The position numbers and the translations under genes were made by a program. The notes below the pieces were generated by a model that saw nothing but the letters and a program-made list of their open reading frames with translations, searched no databases and was not told the DNA's origin. DNA of 64,000 nucleotides. Origin: Cladosporium sp. IMV 00045. Taxonomy: Eukaryota > Ascomycota > Dothideomycetes > Cladosporiales > Cladosporiaceae. Location: the NCBI GenBank assembly GCA_001931905.2, contig MSJI02000411.1, positions 18,490-82,489 on the forward strand. Direction: 5' to 3'. Within the stretch, counting starts at the first letter, position 1; each line of letters begins with the position of its first letter. This document shows positions 45,801 to 55,344 of the stretch, piece after piece.

Positions 45801-45986
45801 TTCTTTGATCATTGTCGAGAGACTCACTCGTCTGTGATGGATTGTTGATACTGACGATTGATAATAGTGGATATGATGAACGCGAAGCAAGCCAAGACGT
45901 ATTCCTGGCGCGAGACGAAGATTGAACCCGGGTTGAGTGTAATTTGCAATGGGTTGTTGAATGAGTGCGTGGGTTTGATTTCTTGA
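42815..45986 (+). CDS. Secreted Ser/Thr-rich cell-wall protein with PAN-like and NIDO-like domains
   Basis: Exon 1 is 42815-45764 and a likely exon 2 is 45868-45986 (GTGAGT...AATAATAG), giving 1022 aa; unspliced it would end after 997 aa at 45808. Residues 1-22 are a signal peptide (KAAAFLLSTGLLS...AFA). A unique N-terminal domain reaches ~215, then a long Ser/Thr/Pro-rich stalk with a Met-Ser-alternating patch near 44110-44200. A six-Cys PAN/apple-like segment follows (about 595-655; CPGGND...FYC...CIQACDFDPRC...CYYK), then a second Ser/Thr/Glu stalk. The C-terminal domain (DLPFDITLYGTTSRRTYPST and APFFDDLYMYG) is a NIDO/jelly-roll-like module common in fungal surface proteins. No GPI signal seen. 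Probably an O-glycosylated adhesin or wall mucin (inferred). Confidence 0.8.
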
Positions 45987-46277
45987 GGAGATTCAGGCAA
46001 TGGGGTATTTTTTTGGAGGGTGGAGGAGAACGGGGTAAAGTGGTGTCGTTCCTCTACGTTGCTTGATTTTGCTTTGGGGTTCTTTGGAACTCTGCTTGTT
46101 CTATTTACTATAGGTATTGAAACCGCTTTGCTCATGCGATGGGGTCACGTGGAGAAGTCGTGAGTGTTGTTGTGCATCTTTTCCCTTTTCGCCACATTAT
46201 TCTCATGTGTTTCACCAACTTCGCCCTGAACTAAACACGCAACTTCTCCCTCCGTCCCACTTGTCTCAAATACCTGC

Positions 46278-48233
46278 CTATCCAGGCATCCCGCCCCTCG
46301 CCATTTTCTTCGCTCTCTGATCCCTCCGATTATGATTCGCGCGACTGCCTTTATTCGCCTCCTTCCTTCTCTGTGCAGCCAGCGTGCCAGCCTCACCGGA
46401 AGGCCCAGCAACATTACCCCCACCCCTTCCTCCCCTCCCGCCTCCTCCGCGTCCCCGTCCGCGTCCTCTGCCCTGGAACCCACCTCTGCCAGCAGGAGCA
46501 TCCGAGTCCTCCGTCTCCGTACCACCAGGACTTTCCCGATACGAAGTCCGAGCCAGCGTTGCCTGACGGCCATCGAAAGCGCCAATTTGCGATTCCAAGC
46601 GATTGAGACGCTTCGGATCGCGCTGTAGCATGATCGCCCAGCCCTCGAGAGCTTCGTCTGTCATTCCCGTTTCCGCTTTGAGAGCCGCTCGGGCCTGGCT
46701 ACGGCGCACGTCGAAAGTCCTGCCGAAGAGATCCGGGCTGCTCTTGTACGTCGTGAAGAGGGCCATGTCGTTCTCTTCGTGTGTGACCTTGGCCACTTGC
46801 CCGGGCTCGCCGTCCGGGTGCGCGTTGTCGATGCTGCCGCCGACGTCTTGCGCGTCGTAGGTGTCGTCGCGCTCGTCGTCGTCGGCGTCGAAGGCCGCGA
46901 GGGCGGCCATGATGGCGGATTTGTGGGTTTGGCCTGCTGATGGGTTGGGTGTGGCTTCGGCTTTTTTGCCAAAATGCAGGCGCGATGTGTCCATTGATAG
47001 TCTGTCGAGTTCGTCGTTGTCGTAGACGTTTCTCCGCTCGGGGATGAATGGTTCTGGAGGCGGAGGGGTTGACCTGGGTGCGAGGTGGTCGACGGCGGAT
47101 TGGGCGCTGGTGTCGAAGACGGGCGCTTGCTCGCTGCGATCGAGGGACTGGAGGTGAGGTGGCAAAGAATCGTCTAGGAGATGTGCGGTGACTTGTTCGA
47201 CGTTGTCTTCGTATTCGTCAAGCAGCTTCATCACAAAACCGGACCCTAGGTCAGGGAACAGATCCTGAATCTGCGTGATCAAACTCATGCGGTGGATGTG
47301 GATTTCGTGGTCTGGGCCGATCTGCTTGGCTTTGCCTTTATTTGCGGCCCTTCGTCGTGTTTGCTTCTTGGGCCTAGCAATGCTGGGTGACCTCAACGTT
47401 TCCAGAGAGTCGAGCAAGTTGCCTAGCCGTGCAGGGGTCTTTCCAGTAAAGCTACGACGCAGTTTGTTGAGGAGTGGGGTGTTTGTGATCACATCTGCAA
47501 GCAAAGCCTGATGTGGGGGCTTGCCCTCAGCTTGGGTCTTGAGGGTGTAAAGGTGGTCAGAGAGTAGGGAGAAATTAGGCGTCTCGCCTGAGACACATGC
47601 AACAAGCCCAAGGTATATGGTCATGCTGATCGCCTTTCGTGTGCTGTCTGCAGCAGCCTTTGCGTAGCCATTGATGAGAGAATCGACAAGGTCCGTGCCA
47701 ATCATGAAGAAGGTTGCACTCTCAGGCGAGACTCGGAGGATAGGCCACATCTGGCTCAGGGTAGCTTCAGCAACATCGGGGCTGCCAGAGTCCAGCATTG
47801 TGATAAGTGCATCCTTACGTTTCTGTAGAACGTTCTCAAGCTTGCTAGCCTTTCCTCGCCACACAATGCTGATGAGTTCAGGAAGACGTGCAGATTTGAC
47901 GTGAGAGCGACAGAGGTTTGTGAGAAAGTCCCAGTCCAACAATTCCTCCAGGTCGTTTGCTTCAGAGAACGCCTTTCGTACGAGGGCGAATGCGAGTTTG
48001 TGTAGTGAAACTGCCTTCGAGCTTCTTAATGTGGTGTCGTTCGGTTCAACATGAGCCAGCTCATTGTAGTATGATTGCAGGAAAGATGCCACAGAGGCTG
48101 CGGTAGTTGCAGGAGTCTTCAGTTGTATTTGCGCGAGAGTGATCCAGGCATCCAGACATGCTTGCCATTCCGCATCATCCAAACTCAGACGAACACTCGC
48201 TGGAGGTATAGGTGCCAACACGGGAAGAGACAT
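46278..48233 (-). CDS. CUE3: CUE-domain protein, RQT complex subunit Cue3/ASCC2-like
   Basis: Single exon, 651 aa from the Met at 48233 (MSLPVLAPIPPASVRLSLDD). The frame is open 71 codons further upstream (to 48446), but that part is basic and unlike the family start, so it is treated as leader. An N-terminal helical domain (~1-250) is followed by a CUE domain at ~316-360 (LITQIQDLFPDLGSGFVMKL). After it come acidic and Pro-rich linkers and a C-terminal RGG tail (GRGRGRGRGGGGRGGRGGG) with a basic end. Known role: yeast Cue3 and human ASCC2 bind ubiquitin on stalled ribosomes as part of the RQT complex that splits them. The gene is divergent from RPS20, another ribosome-linked gene, and convergent with the wall-protein gene. 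Confidence 0.85.
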   Translation of the reverse strand: MSLPVLAPIPPASVRLSLDDAEWQACLDAWITLAQIQLKTPATTAASVASFLQSYYNELAHVEPNDTTLRSSKAVSLHKLAFALVRKAFSEANDLEELLDWDFLTNLCRSHVKSARLPELISIVWRGKASKLENVLQKRKDALITMLDSGSPDVAEATLSQMWPILRVSPESATFFMIGTDLVDSLINGYAKAAADSTRKAISMTIYLGLVACVSGETPNFSLLSDHLYTLKTQAEGKPPHQALLADVITNTPLLNKLRRSFTGKTPARLGNLLDSLETLRSPSIARPKKQTRRRAANKGKAKQIGPDHEIHIHRMSLITQIQDLFPDLGSGFVMKLLDEYEDNVEQVTAHLLDDSLPPHLQSLDRSEQAPVFDTSAQSAVDHLAPRSTPPPPEPFIPERRNVYDNDELDRLSMDTSRLHFGKKAEATPNPSAGQTHKSAIMAALAAFDADDDERDDTYDAQDVGGSIDNAHPDGEPGQVAKVTHEENDMALFTTYKSSPDLFGRTFDVRRSQARAALKAETGMTDEALEGWAIMLQRDPKRLNRLESQIGAFDGRQATLARTSYRESPGGTETEDSDAPAGRGGFQGRGRGRGRGGGGRGGRGGGNVAGPSGEAGTLAAQRRKEANKGSRANHNRRDQRAKKMARGGMPG

Positions 48234-48680
48234 GCTCGAAAGAGAGGTGTCGCAAAATCCGTGCAGAAGAGATTGACCAAACAACACAGGTCTTCCTCTC
48301 GAAAAGCGTTTGAATTTCTTATATCTCTCAACAATGTGACGTTGCTCACTTCGACGTTTTGTCGATGCAGTCAGCGTCATCAACGGGCTGTAAGCCCAAG
48401 ATTGGAGGAATGCCTGACGCCTCAGGCCGAAATCTAACAACCCCACAGCCCATGGCGAAAATCTTGGCTCTCGCCGAAATCACTTTGAGCAAAAACGCCC
48501 AATACGCACGACTGCCCTTTCGCTCTGCACGATCGTCACGTTACCGAGTCTTAACACACCGACCGAGGTACGCACGCCCCGTCGCAAGGAAGAGAAAACT
48601 TCGCGATCATAAAAAATAAAAGAAGAGATCCTAACAACGTCCTCAGTCGCGATCGCCCATCCCCTCAAAACACCGCAACC
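48234..48680. promoter_or_regulatory. Divergent promoter region CUE3 / RPS20
   Basis: 447 nt between divergent starts. An A-rich stretch just before the RPS20 start (about 48594-48632) is typical of ribosomal-protein leaders. No factor site named. Confidence 0.5.
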
Positions 48681-49188
48681 ATGTCCTACGACCCCAAGAA
48701 GGCCCAGCAGGGCGAGATGCCCAAGATCCACAAGATCCGCATCACCCTCACCTCCCGCAAGGTCGCCTCCCTCGAGAAGGTCTGCCAGGAGCTCATCGAC
48801 CGCGCGAAGTCCAAGGACCTCCGCGTCAAGGGCCCCGTCCGCATGCCCACCAAGAACCTCAAGATCTCCACCCGCAAGACCCCTTGCGGTGAGGGCTCCA
48901 AGACCTGGGACACTTACGAGATGAGGTGAGTTTGACTTGTTATCGCGCTGGACTTGGGGGATATGCTCGCTTTGTGGGAAGACTAAGGGTTTTGGCTGCG
49001 AGCCATTGGCGCAAAGCTGCAGATCCTCCAAGTCAGAAGACAATGTCAAGCAAGCAGAAATACTAACCATTATTCTCAACAGAATCCACAAGCGCCTGAT
49101 CGACCTGAACGCCCCCACCGAGGTCGTCAAGCAGATCATCATCAACATCGAGGCCGGTGTTGAGGTTGAGGTCACCATCGCCGCTTAA
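48681..49188 (+). CDS. RPS20: 40S ribosomal protein S20 (uS10)
   Basis: Exons 48681-48925 and 49083-49188, 116 aa, the normal size. The 157-nt intron (GTGAGT, branch ACTAAC, acceptor CTCAACAG) splits an AGA codon inside [13 protein letters not shown]. The sequence reads [14 protein letters not shown], then [20 protein letters not shown] and a C-terminal half ending VEVEVTIAA. It is a structural protein of the small-subunit head. The intron is longer than most in the window, as is common in ribosomal-protein genes. Codons are almost all C/G-ending. Confidence 0.97.
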
Positions 49189-49745
49189 ATGCGGTTTCTC
49201 TGACCCTACCGATCTCCTGATGGGAAAAAAAGAAGCGCAATGTCTGACTGCCGTTAGTGATTAGATATTTGTGATCTTTTGAAAATAAAACATCAAAAAC
49301 CATTTTTCCCAAAACTATTGTGCACCATTATATGTCGATTTGGTAATAGTGCGAGAGGAATCTCATTTGATCACGCGGCTTGACGACGTTGCTTGTAATA
49401 TATTCGCGTGCGTAAGAACGCCATGGCCCAGTGATGATGTTCTCCTGGTAAACCCATAGCAGATCCGAAGAAGCTCAACCCAGATTCAACATCTTGCTTT
49501 CATCAAGGACGATAACAGACAAAAGGAAGTCAAGTCAAACGAGATGTTTTCAAACCCTTGTAAAGTATGCAAATAGTGGTATCTCTTTCAGGCCGTCTCT
49601 GCTAAGACAACAGACACGTGAACCAGCACGCTCCGTCGCATCTAAAAAGCCCTGACAAATCTATTCATAAAAGTCTGACGAAGTACTGAATCTTCAGCCT
49701 TGCAACAATGCCATATCATTAATCAATCAAACCCTCTCATCCTCC
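49189..49745. other. Intergenic, convergent RPS20/crnA 3' flanks
   Basis: 557 nt, A/T-richer than the genes on either side. No gene or motif recognised. Confidence 0.6.
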
Positions 49746-51391
49746 CTATCTCCCACCAACCTGCCCCTTAGGCACTGGCTGAACCCAACAAACCGCCACA
49801 TTGATCCCCACACAAATCGCGCCAATGACCCAAATCGACGAGGCGAAACTCGAGCCATACCTGAAAATAATCGCAAAAACAATCCCGCCCAAATTGCCAC
49901 TCGCGCCCGTGAACCCGCTCACCACACCATTGGCATGCGGATGCACATGCGGCACGAGAGAGAAGGTCAACCCGTTCGCGCCGGCGTTGAAAAACGCCAG
50001 TCCCACCGCCACGAGCGCGACCATGGAGCCCACGTCGGAGGGGTTCAGGAGGCCGATGAGGAGGAGCATGGCTCCGGTGCCGACGCCGTAGATGTGCAGC
50101 AGAACCTTCTTCGACCACACGGAGCCCGTCAGCTTGTACGCGATGTCGCCGACGACGCCGCCGAGCGGCCGCCAGATCACGTTCATGAGTCCGAACATGG
50201 CGGCGTAGTTGCCGATTTGCTGTGCGGAGATTGTGCTGAAGCGTTCGGTGTAGTAGCTGCCCAGGATGCTGTTGACGGCTAGCTCGGCGCCGAAGGTGCA
50301 GAAGTAGGCGGCGCCGGCGACGAGGGTTTGCGGGGAGACGCTTATCATCAGGACATCTTTGAGGGTGGGGGCCTGGATCACCTCGTTGCGCGGGGTGGCG
50401 AGCATCTGCTGTTCGCCGATTTGCGCTTCGGGGTCGGTCGTGTTGGAGTTGTTGGGGGTGTATTTCTCGTCGACGGAGTTCTTTCTGGTGATGGTGCCGG
50501 GGGTGTCGGTGCCGTCGAGGGAGGCGTTGGCGACCTTTGATTCTTCGCTCACGTGGCCGGGGATGTCGACGATGGTTGATTGGGTGGGGTGGGCGGCCTT
50601 TTCGGCGTTCTGCTCCGTTGCTTGCATACGTTCTGACCACTTGCCTGTGGGAGTGTCGGGGCAGAGCAGGACGAGGAGGATTGCAACGGCGACGATCATG
50701 ATGCCGGGGACGACGAAGGATACTCTCCATGCGGTGTGTGGGGTCATGCCTTGGTTGTTGACGAGCGAGTTGTAGATGGCCGGCATGGCGAAGTAGGTGA
50801 TACCGCCACCGGAGTTACCGAGACCCGCCGCGATGGAGTTGGCCGTGCCAACGATGTTCTTGTCGTAGAAACCAGTTGTCCATACCTGGCAAGGCACGAA
50901 GCTACCGCCGAGGATACCAATGAAGAACCGAAGAGCGTACAATTGGTGAACATTGTATGCCGTGCCGGATAGGAATGTGGGGATGGAACCGATCAGGAGA
51001 CATCCTGCAAATGTGTATCGTGGACCGAATCGATCGCAGGCGGGGCCAGCGACTAGGCGGACGAGTAGTGTTGCGACCAATGCGATGATGTTGGAGTTGC
51101 TGACTTGATCGCTAGTCAAGCCGATGTCGTCTTTGATAATGTCGTGAAGCAAAGGTGGGAAAGCGTACCTTGTCGGGCGTTAGCAGCTGTGGATTGCAGG
51201 ATCGTTATGAACAGGGGTGTGGTGGTTTAGGCTTACCAAGACCAGAACGCTATCATGAAACCAAACCAAGAGAAGAAGAAAACTCGTCCATGTACGCATA
51301 TGGGGTTAAGCAAGGGTACTGAGCGTGCCTTGTGGTTGATGGGGTTGGTCTCTGGTGCTCTCCAGAGCAATGCAGGGCTGAAGCCGACCAT
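49746..51391 (-). CDS. crnA: High-affinity nitrate transporter, NNP family (CrnA/NrtA)
   Basis: Two exons, 51391-51237 and 51168-49746, 525 aa. The 68-nt intron rejoins [14 protein letters not shown] to YAFPPLLHD, the conserved first helix of fungal nitrate permeases. Twelve hydrophobic helices are expected. Seen: [12 protein letters not shown], the NNP signatures [18 protein letters not shown] and [18 protein letters not shown], and a hydrophilic central loop of about 100 residues with Thr/Ser/Asn runs, where Aspergillus CrnA also has its loop. Known role: proton-coupled nitrate (and nitrite) uptake at the plasma membrane, induced by NirA with AreA. No nitrate or nitrite reductase gene is next to it in this window. 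HGATAR motifs lie upstream, including a tight triplet ~870-905 nt from the start. Confidence 0.94.
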
Positions 51392-54300
51392 GTTGGCCTC
51401 TCGCTAATCTTTTAGGGTTGCTCGTCGAAGATTCGTTGGATTCGAATGGTATCCTTCAATGTGTCATGCAGAAGTGAGGAAGACAAGATGTGTTGTCGAA
51501 GATTTGATGGTATTGTAGTGTTGTGGTATTGTTCACCAGAGGGTGTCTTGACTACAAGTACGGACATCTCAGATGATTAATATTGCTTGTTCTTCACGAT
51601 TGACGTCGATTTGTCTGCAGATTGTGCTTCTCCGGTGCACCCTGAGATCTATCAGTATCAGTATATGAGCGTACAGTCTCAAGCGTCTCCGAGGGGTTTC
51701 TCCAGCTTCCAGTTTGGCCCACCAGAACGAGGATCAAACGGGTCGATATCGCCCAGACCTGGCAGCCAGTAAGGATGGGTCTGGAGCGATACGGGCCCTT
51801 GTCTGATATCGCCGAATCCGGTGTAGCGTCTCGTTGGGTTTCTCAAGATATCCGATGCTCTCTGCGTGCTGTTAATCGCTTCGCACAGCTTTATGATGTT
51901 GTGTTTTGAAGATCGTATGATGATCGTGCTGTTGTTGCCCTTTTCCCTCCCGATGCCTTCTCGAGTACAGCCTCTCAGCAATCGTCTTGATCTGTCAACC
52001 TACCTGTCAGACCGCCACATATCTCTTACTACCAAGCCACACAATGCGCACCACCCTTGATCGCAGGCACCTACTCGCCAAGCAACACGACACTCCTCAG
52101 AGCATTCAACAGCATACCAGCAGCGAGTCCCATTGGCCGTGACACGGATACAGACCTCGAGATAGATAAACAGGCGTGCGTACTCGGCCGTCTCGGTGAA
52201 ATTCACAGAGGCGCAGACGCAGCCTTATCTCTCAACTGTGGGTCCAGGATGTCTCGTCTCTGATAGCAGTGATAGCAAGCTATTTGCGGCGATAACAAGT
52301 GTTTTCCATGATATTATTCCCGTTCGCGTTTTCGTGTCATGATGTGCATCATTTGGAATTGATCTTTAGGATATTGTTCGGGGGATAGAATTATTCTTCT
52401 CGGTGTGCGACCGTGTATAATGATGGGCGACATCTCGACCGAACGCCACTGCGCTGTCAACGGGAGAGCAAGCATTTCCAATATAATACCCTATAACTGC
52501 CTGATCATGAGCATGCAGTCTTCCGAACAACGATACTCGCGATCTACAAAGTTCTCTCGTTGAGTTGCGATAGATATCTGGCGTACCGGCCAAAGGCGAT
52601 GTGTCGTCGACTTGGACCGCCGACGGCCCGTCCTGGAGGTGCGCGAATCTCACTTCGCCTTATCTTCTGCACCTCCCATTGGTCAGCGATTGCCCAAAAA
52701 GCCTGGACCAACGGCTCCTTATCGTCACATCACGTCCAGACATGGCAGGAGATACGCCGATACCTCGCGAGTATAAGAAACCCTCGGACCGGCATTCAGT
52801 TTCGACTGCATGTCCGACTTCGTAGGATCATGGTGGCGTTTGAAAGTCAGCGAATGCGACACCCAAGACATGGACATGGACATTTGGTCGCAACCAGACG
52901 ACGGGACATACCTTAGCTCAGCACGAATCCTCTCAAGCCCCCCTGCGAGTACGAAAACGACGAATGTGAGACTCCAACAGCTGAGCAAAAATGTCAACAC
53001 AAACAAAGCCGACCCACTGGAAGAACACGCATCCCAGCCACCGACAAACAGTGAGGGGAAGACTTCAACCGAAAACTGATGCCCTAGCATGCGAGCCAGC
53101 CAAATCAAGATGGGCGAAAATGCAATACCAAGCGCCGGCTTATGAAGCTCTACTGGACAGACGGTCGTGGAGGCACACGTGGGACAAGCGTTTACTCCTC
53201 GAGAAGACTTGCTGGCATGGCCCATCGCTGTAGACAAGCGGAACAGTGGTGTGACACAGGAGTAAGCAGCTAGCAGACTGCGAAATCATGCGTAGCAAAG
53301 CAAACTCTGAAAAGACGGAGACATTCAAGAGCCACACAACGAGGGAACTCATTCTGGACTCACGCATACCATAAGAAGGACAACCGTCTTACTACATGCA
53401 GTGAAACGCGCGCCCCGAATAACACGATAAACACACAACATCAAAGCTCATCTTTGTAAATACTTCAAGTATCGCAGATCTTCCACTGCAACTATCCTCC
53501 ATCACCATCGACTTTCACAAAGAAACCCCGCATCCCAATGAGAAATCGACATATTCGATCACAACCACACACGAATCAAGAACTCGAATCCCGGTCAAAT
53601 AGGCGAACGACAGGTGCGATCTTCACGGCTAACGCATGCCGAGAACTCTCGCTATAGGTCAAAATGCTCTGCCTTAACGGCAATTCTTCAGTAAAAGTAG
53701 GGTAGGATTTGCGGAGAATCCTTGCCGGTGCGTGCCTGGCAGTCGGGTTTGATCTTTGCCCAGGCATGATGAGACTATCACCTATCATATATCACCTGTC
53801 ACTTGCCTACGTTTTCTTTGGTATGACGACGTCATGCATGGTTGGCTTGACTCGTGGCTTGGCCGGAGGTGTTGAAGCTTCTGCCATATATCATAGGCTT
53901 CCTTGAGTTGATAGACCTGAAGTGTATTATATTCCGAATCAAGATCGAACAGCTATAGGTACACGACCGCGATGGACATCGCAGCCTACCGACAAGACGG
54001 GGCGTTCTAAGCGAGACTCCAAGAAACTTCTAGTCTGCCTCACTGACCCTGCCCTAACTTACCACTTTGGGCGTGACGGTGAACATGTTCATTCGCCTGT
54101 GCTAAATGCTTGTATGCAAGTCAGGAGGCGGTGGAGCGATATTCTGGCGTGTTCCCCAGGCCTGAGCACCAGGAGAAGGCCGTTCCCAAGGCGAGAACCA
54201 AGAAGGGCAGGGTCAGGAAAGAGGTTCTGTGTCATGACATGCTGTCCCAGGGCTAGAGTAGAGGGATCTGCCAAACCCAATCTGGGATTGAGTCAAGTGC

Positions 54301-55344
54301 ACGTGCGAAAAGAACGTGGGCCAGGCCAAGTAGTGCCGGCAGTGCGAGAGGGCACGTAGGCACGTAGGGCGAGAAGAGCGGTTTCGCTGGAGGGGGAGGA
54401 CAGCCGCGGTATGGTTGGTGGCGGCGGGTGATCGTTGCTCGCGGCGGCGGTGGATCATTCTTTGCGAACAATTGCGTGAGAGTCGCGTCTAGCGGGCGTG
54501 GTAGTGGGAGAGTTAGAGAAGCTTGAAGCAGCAGCTCTGCCACCAGCACCAGCACTACCACAACCAACGCGCCAGCAGATTTTGCTGTCCACCACGACCA
54601 CCAACTACCAACATCATCTCCATTCTTCATCTCCACCCACTCACCACCCTCCCACCGCCAACGTGTCCTGATCCCGTGACTTTCATCCAGACTCTCTCTC
54701 CTGTTACCATTGACACTTGACCCGCGCCACCAGAGAAAGAGAAGGCAGAGGGCCGCTGTGTCCGACCTATCGCCGACCCGCCATCTGCCACCACCACCAT
54801 CATCATCCTTCTCTTTCCTCCATCTTTCATCCTCTCCAATTCCGCCCACCTCCCCGCGTCATCGTCCACATCTCTCATCGTACGACGACAACTCCGACAA
54901 CGACGACTACTACTCGGCGCAATCGCATCCACCACCAGCGCAATCCGAATATACACTTAGACACCTTCATTCGTACTCCCAGCCCATCGTCGTCAGCCAT
55001 ATCGAACCGAAAGAGCTAGCTAGCCAGCCGGACGACCATCCACAGCAGAAGGGTTTAGTTATAGCGTGCGTGTGTTTGTGTGGCGCGCACGCAAAGGAGA
55101 AAGATCCAAAGAAGAAAAGAGACGCTGGTCGAATCTCTGCCTCTGTCACTCTCACACTACATACCACCTCGTATACAAGGATCCCGTTGTTGGTCCCGTT
55201 GCTGCGAGAGGCGCGCATCCACCGCTGCACTTCTGCACACCCAGCCTTCCGTCAGAGCATGATCGCGCCCATTGCGACTCTCATCCTGCTCCCTCTCCTG
55301 CCCACTGCCACTGCTGTCGCGCCTCTGCGCCCATCCTGATTCAC
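51392..55344. other. 3.95-kb gene-poor stretch between crnA and NAB3
   Basis: The left part is the crnA promoter. It has HGATAR motifs at 51649-51654 (TGATAG, minus strand) and three close together at 52261-52266, 52270-52275 and 52290-52295. The right part (about 54500-55340) is C/A- and pyrimidine-rich and probably the long NAB3 leader. Between them, open frames (for example a minus-strand one at 53237-52725 with one hydrophobic stretch) lack known domains and begin with non-ATG codons. I see no tRNA, transposon or repeat. Confidence 0.5.
52261..52295. promoter_or_regulatory. Triplet of GATA-factor motifs upstream of crnA
   Basis: TGATAG (52261-52266), TGATAG (52270-52275) and CGATAA (52290-52295), all on the plus strand. 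They match HGATAR, the AreA/Nit2 consensus, and clustering raises the chance of function. The distance to the crnA start (~870-905 nt) is long but within the range of fungal promoters. Confidence 0.4.

Noticed and set aside
46384..46566. Pro/Arg-rich plus-strand frames near 46.4 kb
   Set aside because: They are antisense to the RGG tail of CUE3.
52725..53237. 170-codon minus-strand frame with one hydrophobic stretch
   Set aside because: It begins at TTG, has no signal peptide or family resemblance, and no second exon could be built with confidence.
53570..53600. CTCGAATCCCG resembling part of a tRNA B box
   Set aside because: There is no matching A box, acceptor stem or cloverleaf around it.
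54710..55339. 209-codon frame ending just before NAB3
   Set aside because: It begins at a TTG, its content is the pyrimidine-rich NAB3 leader, and no domain is visible.
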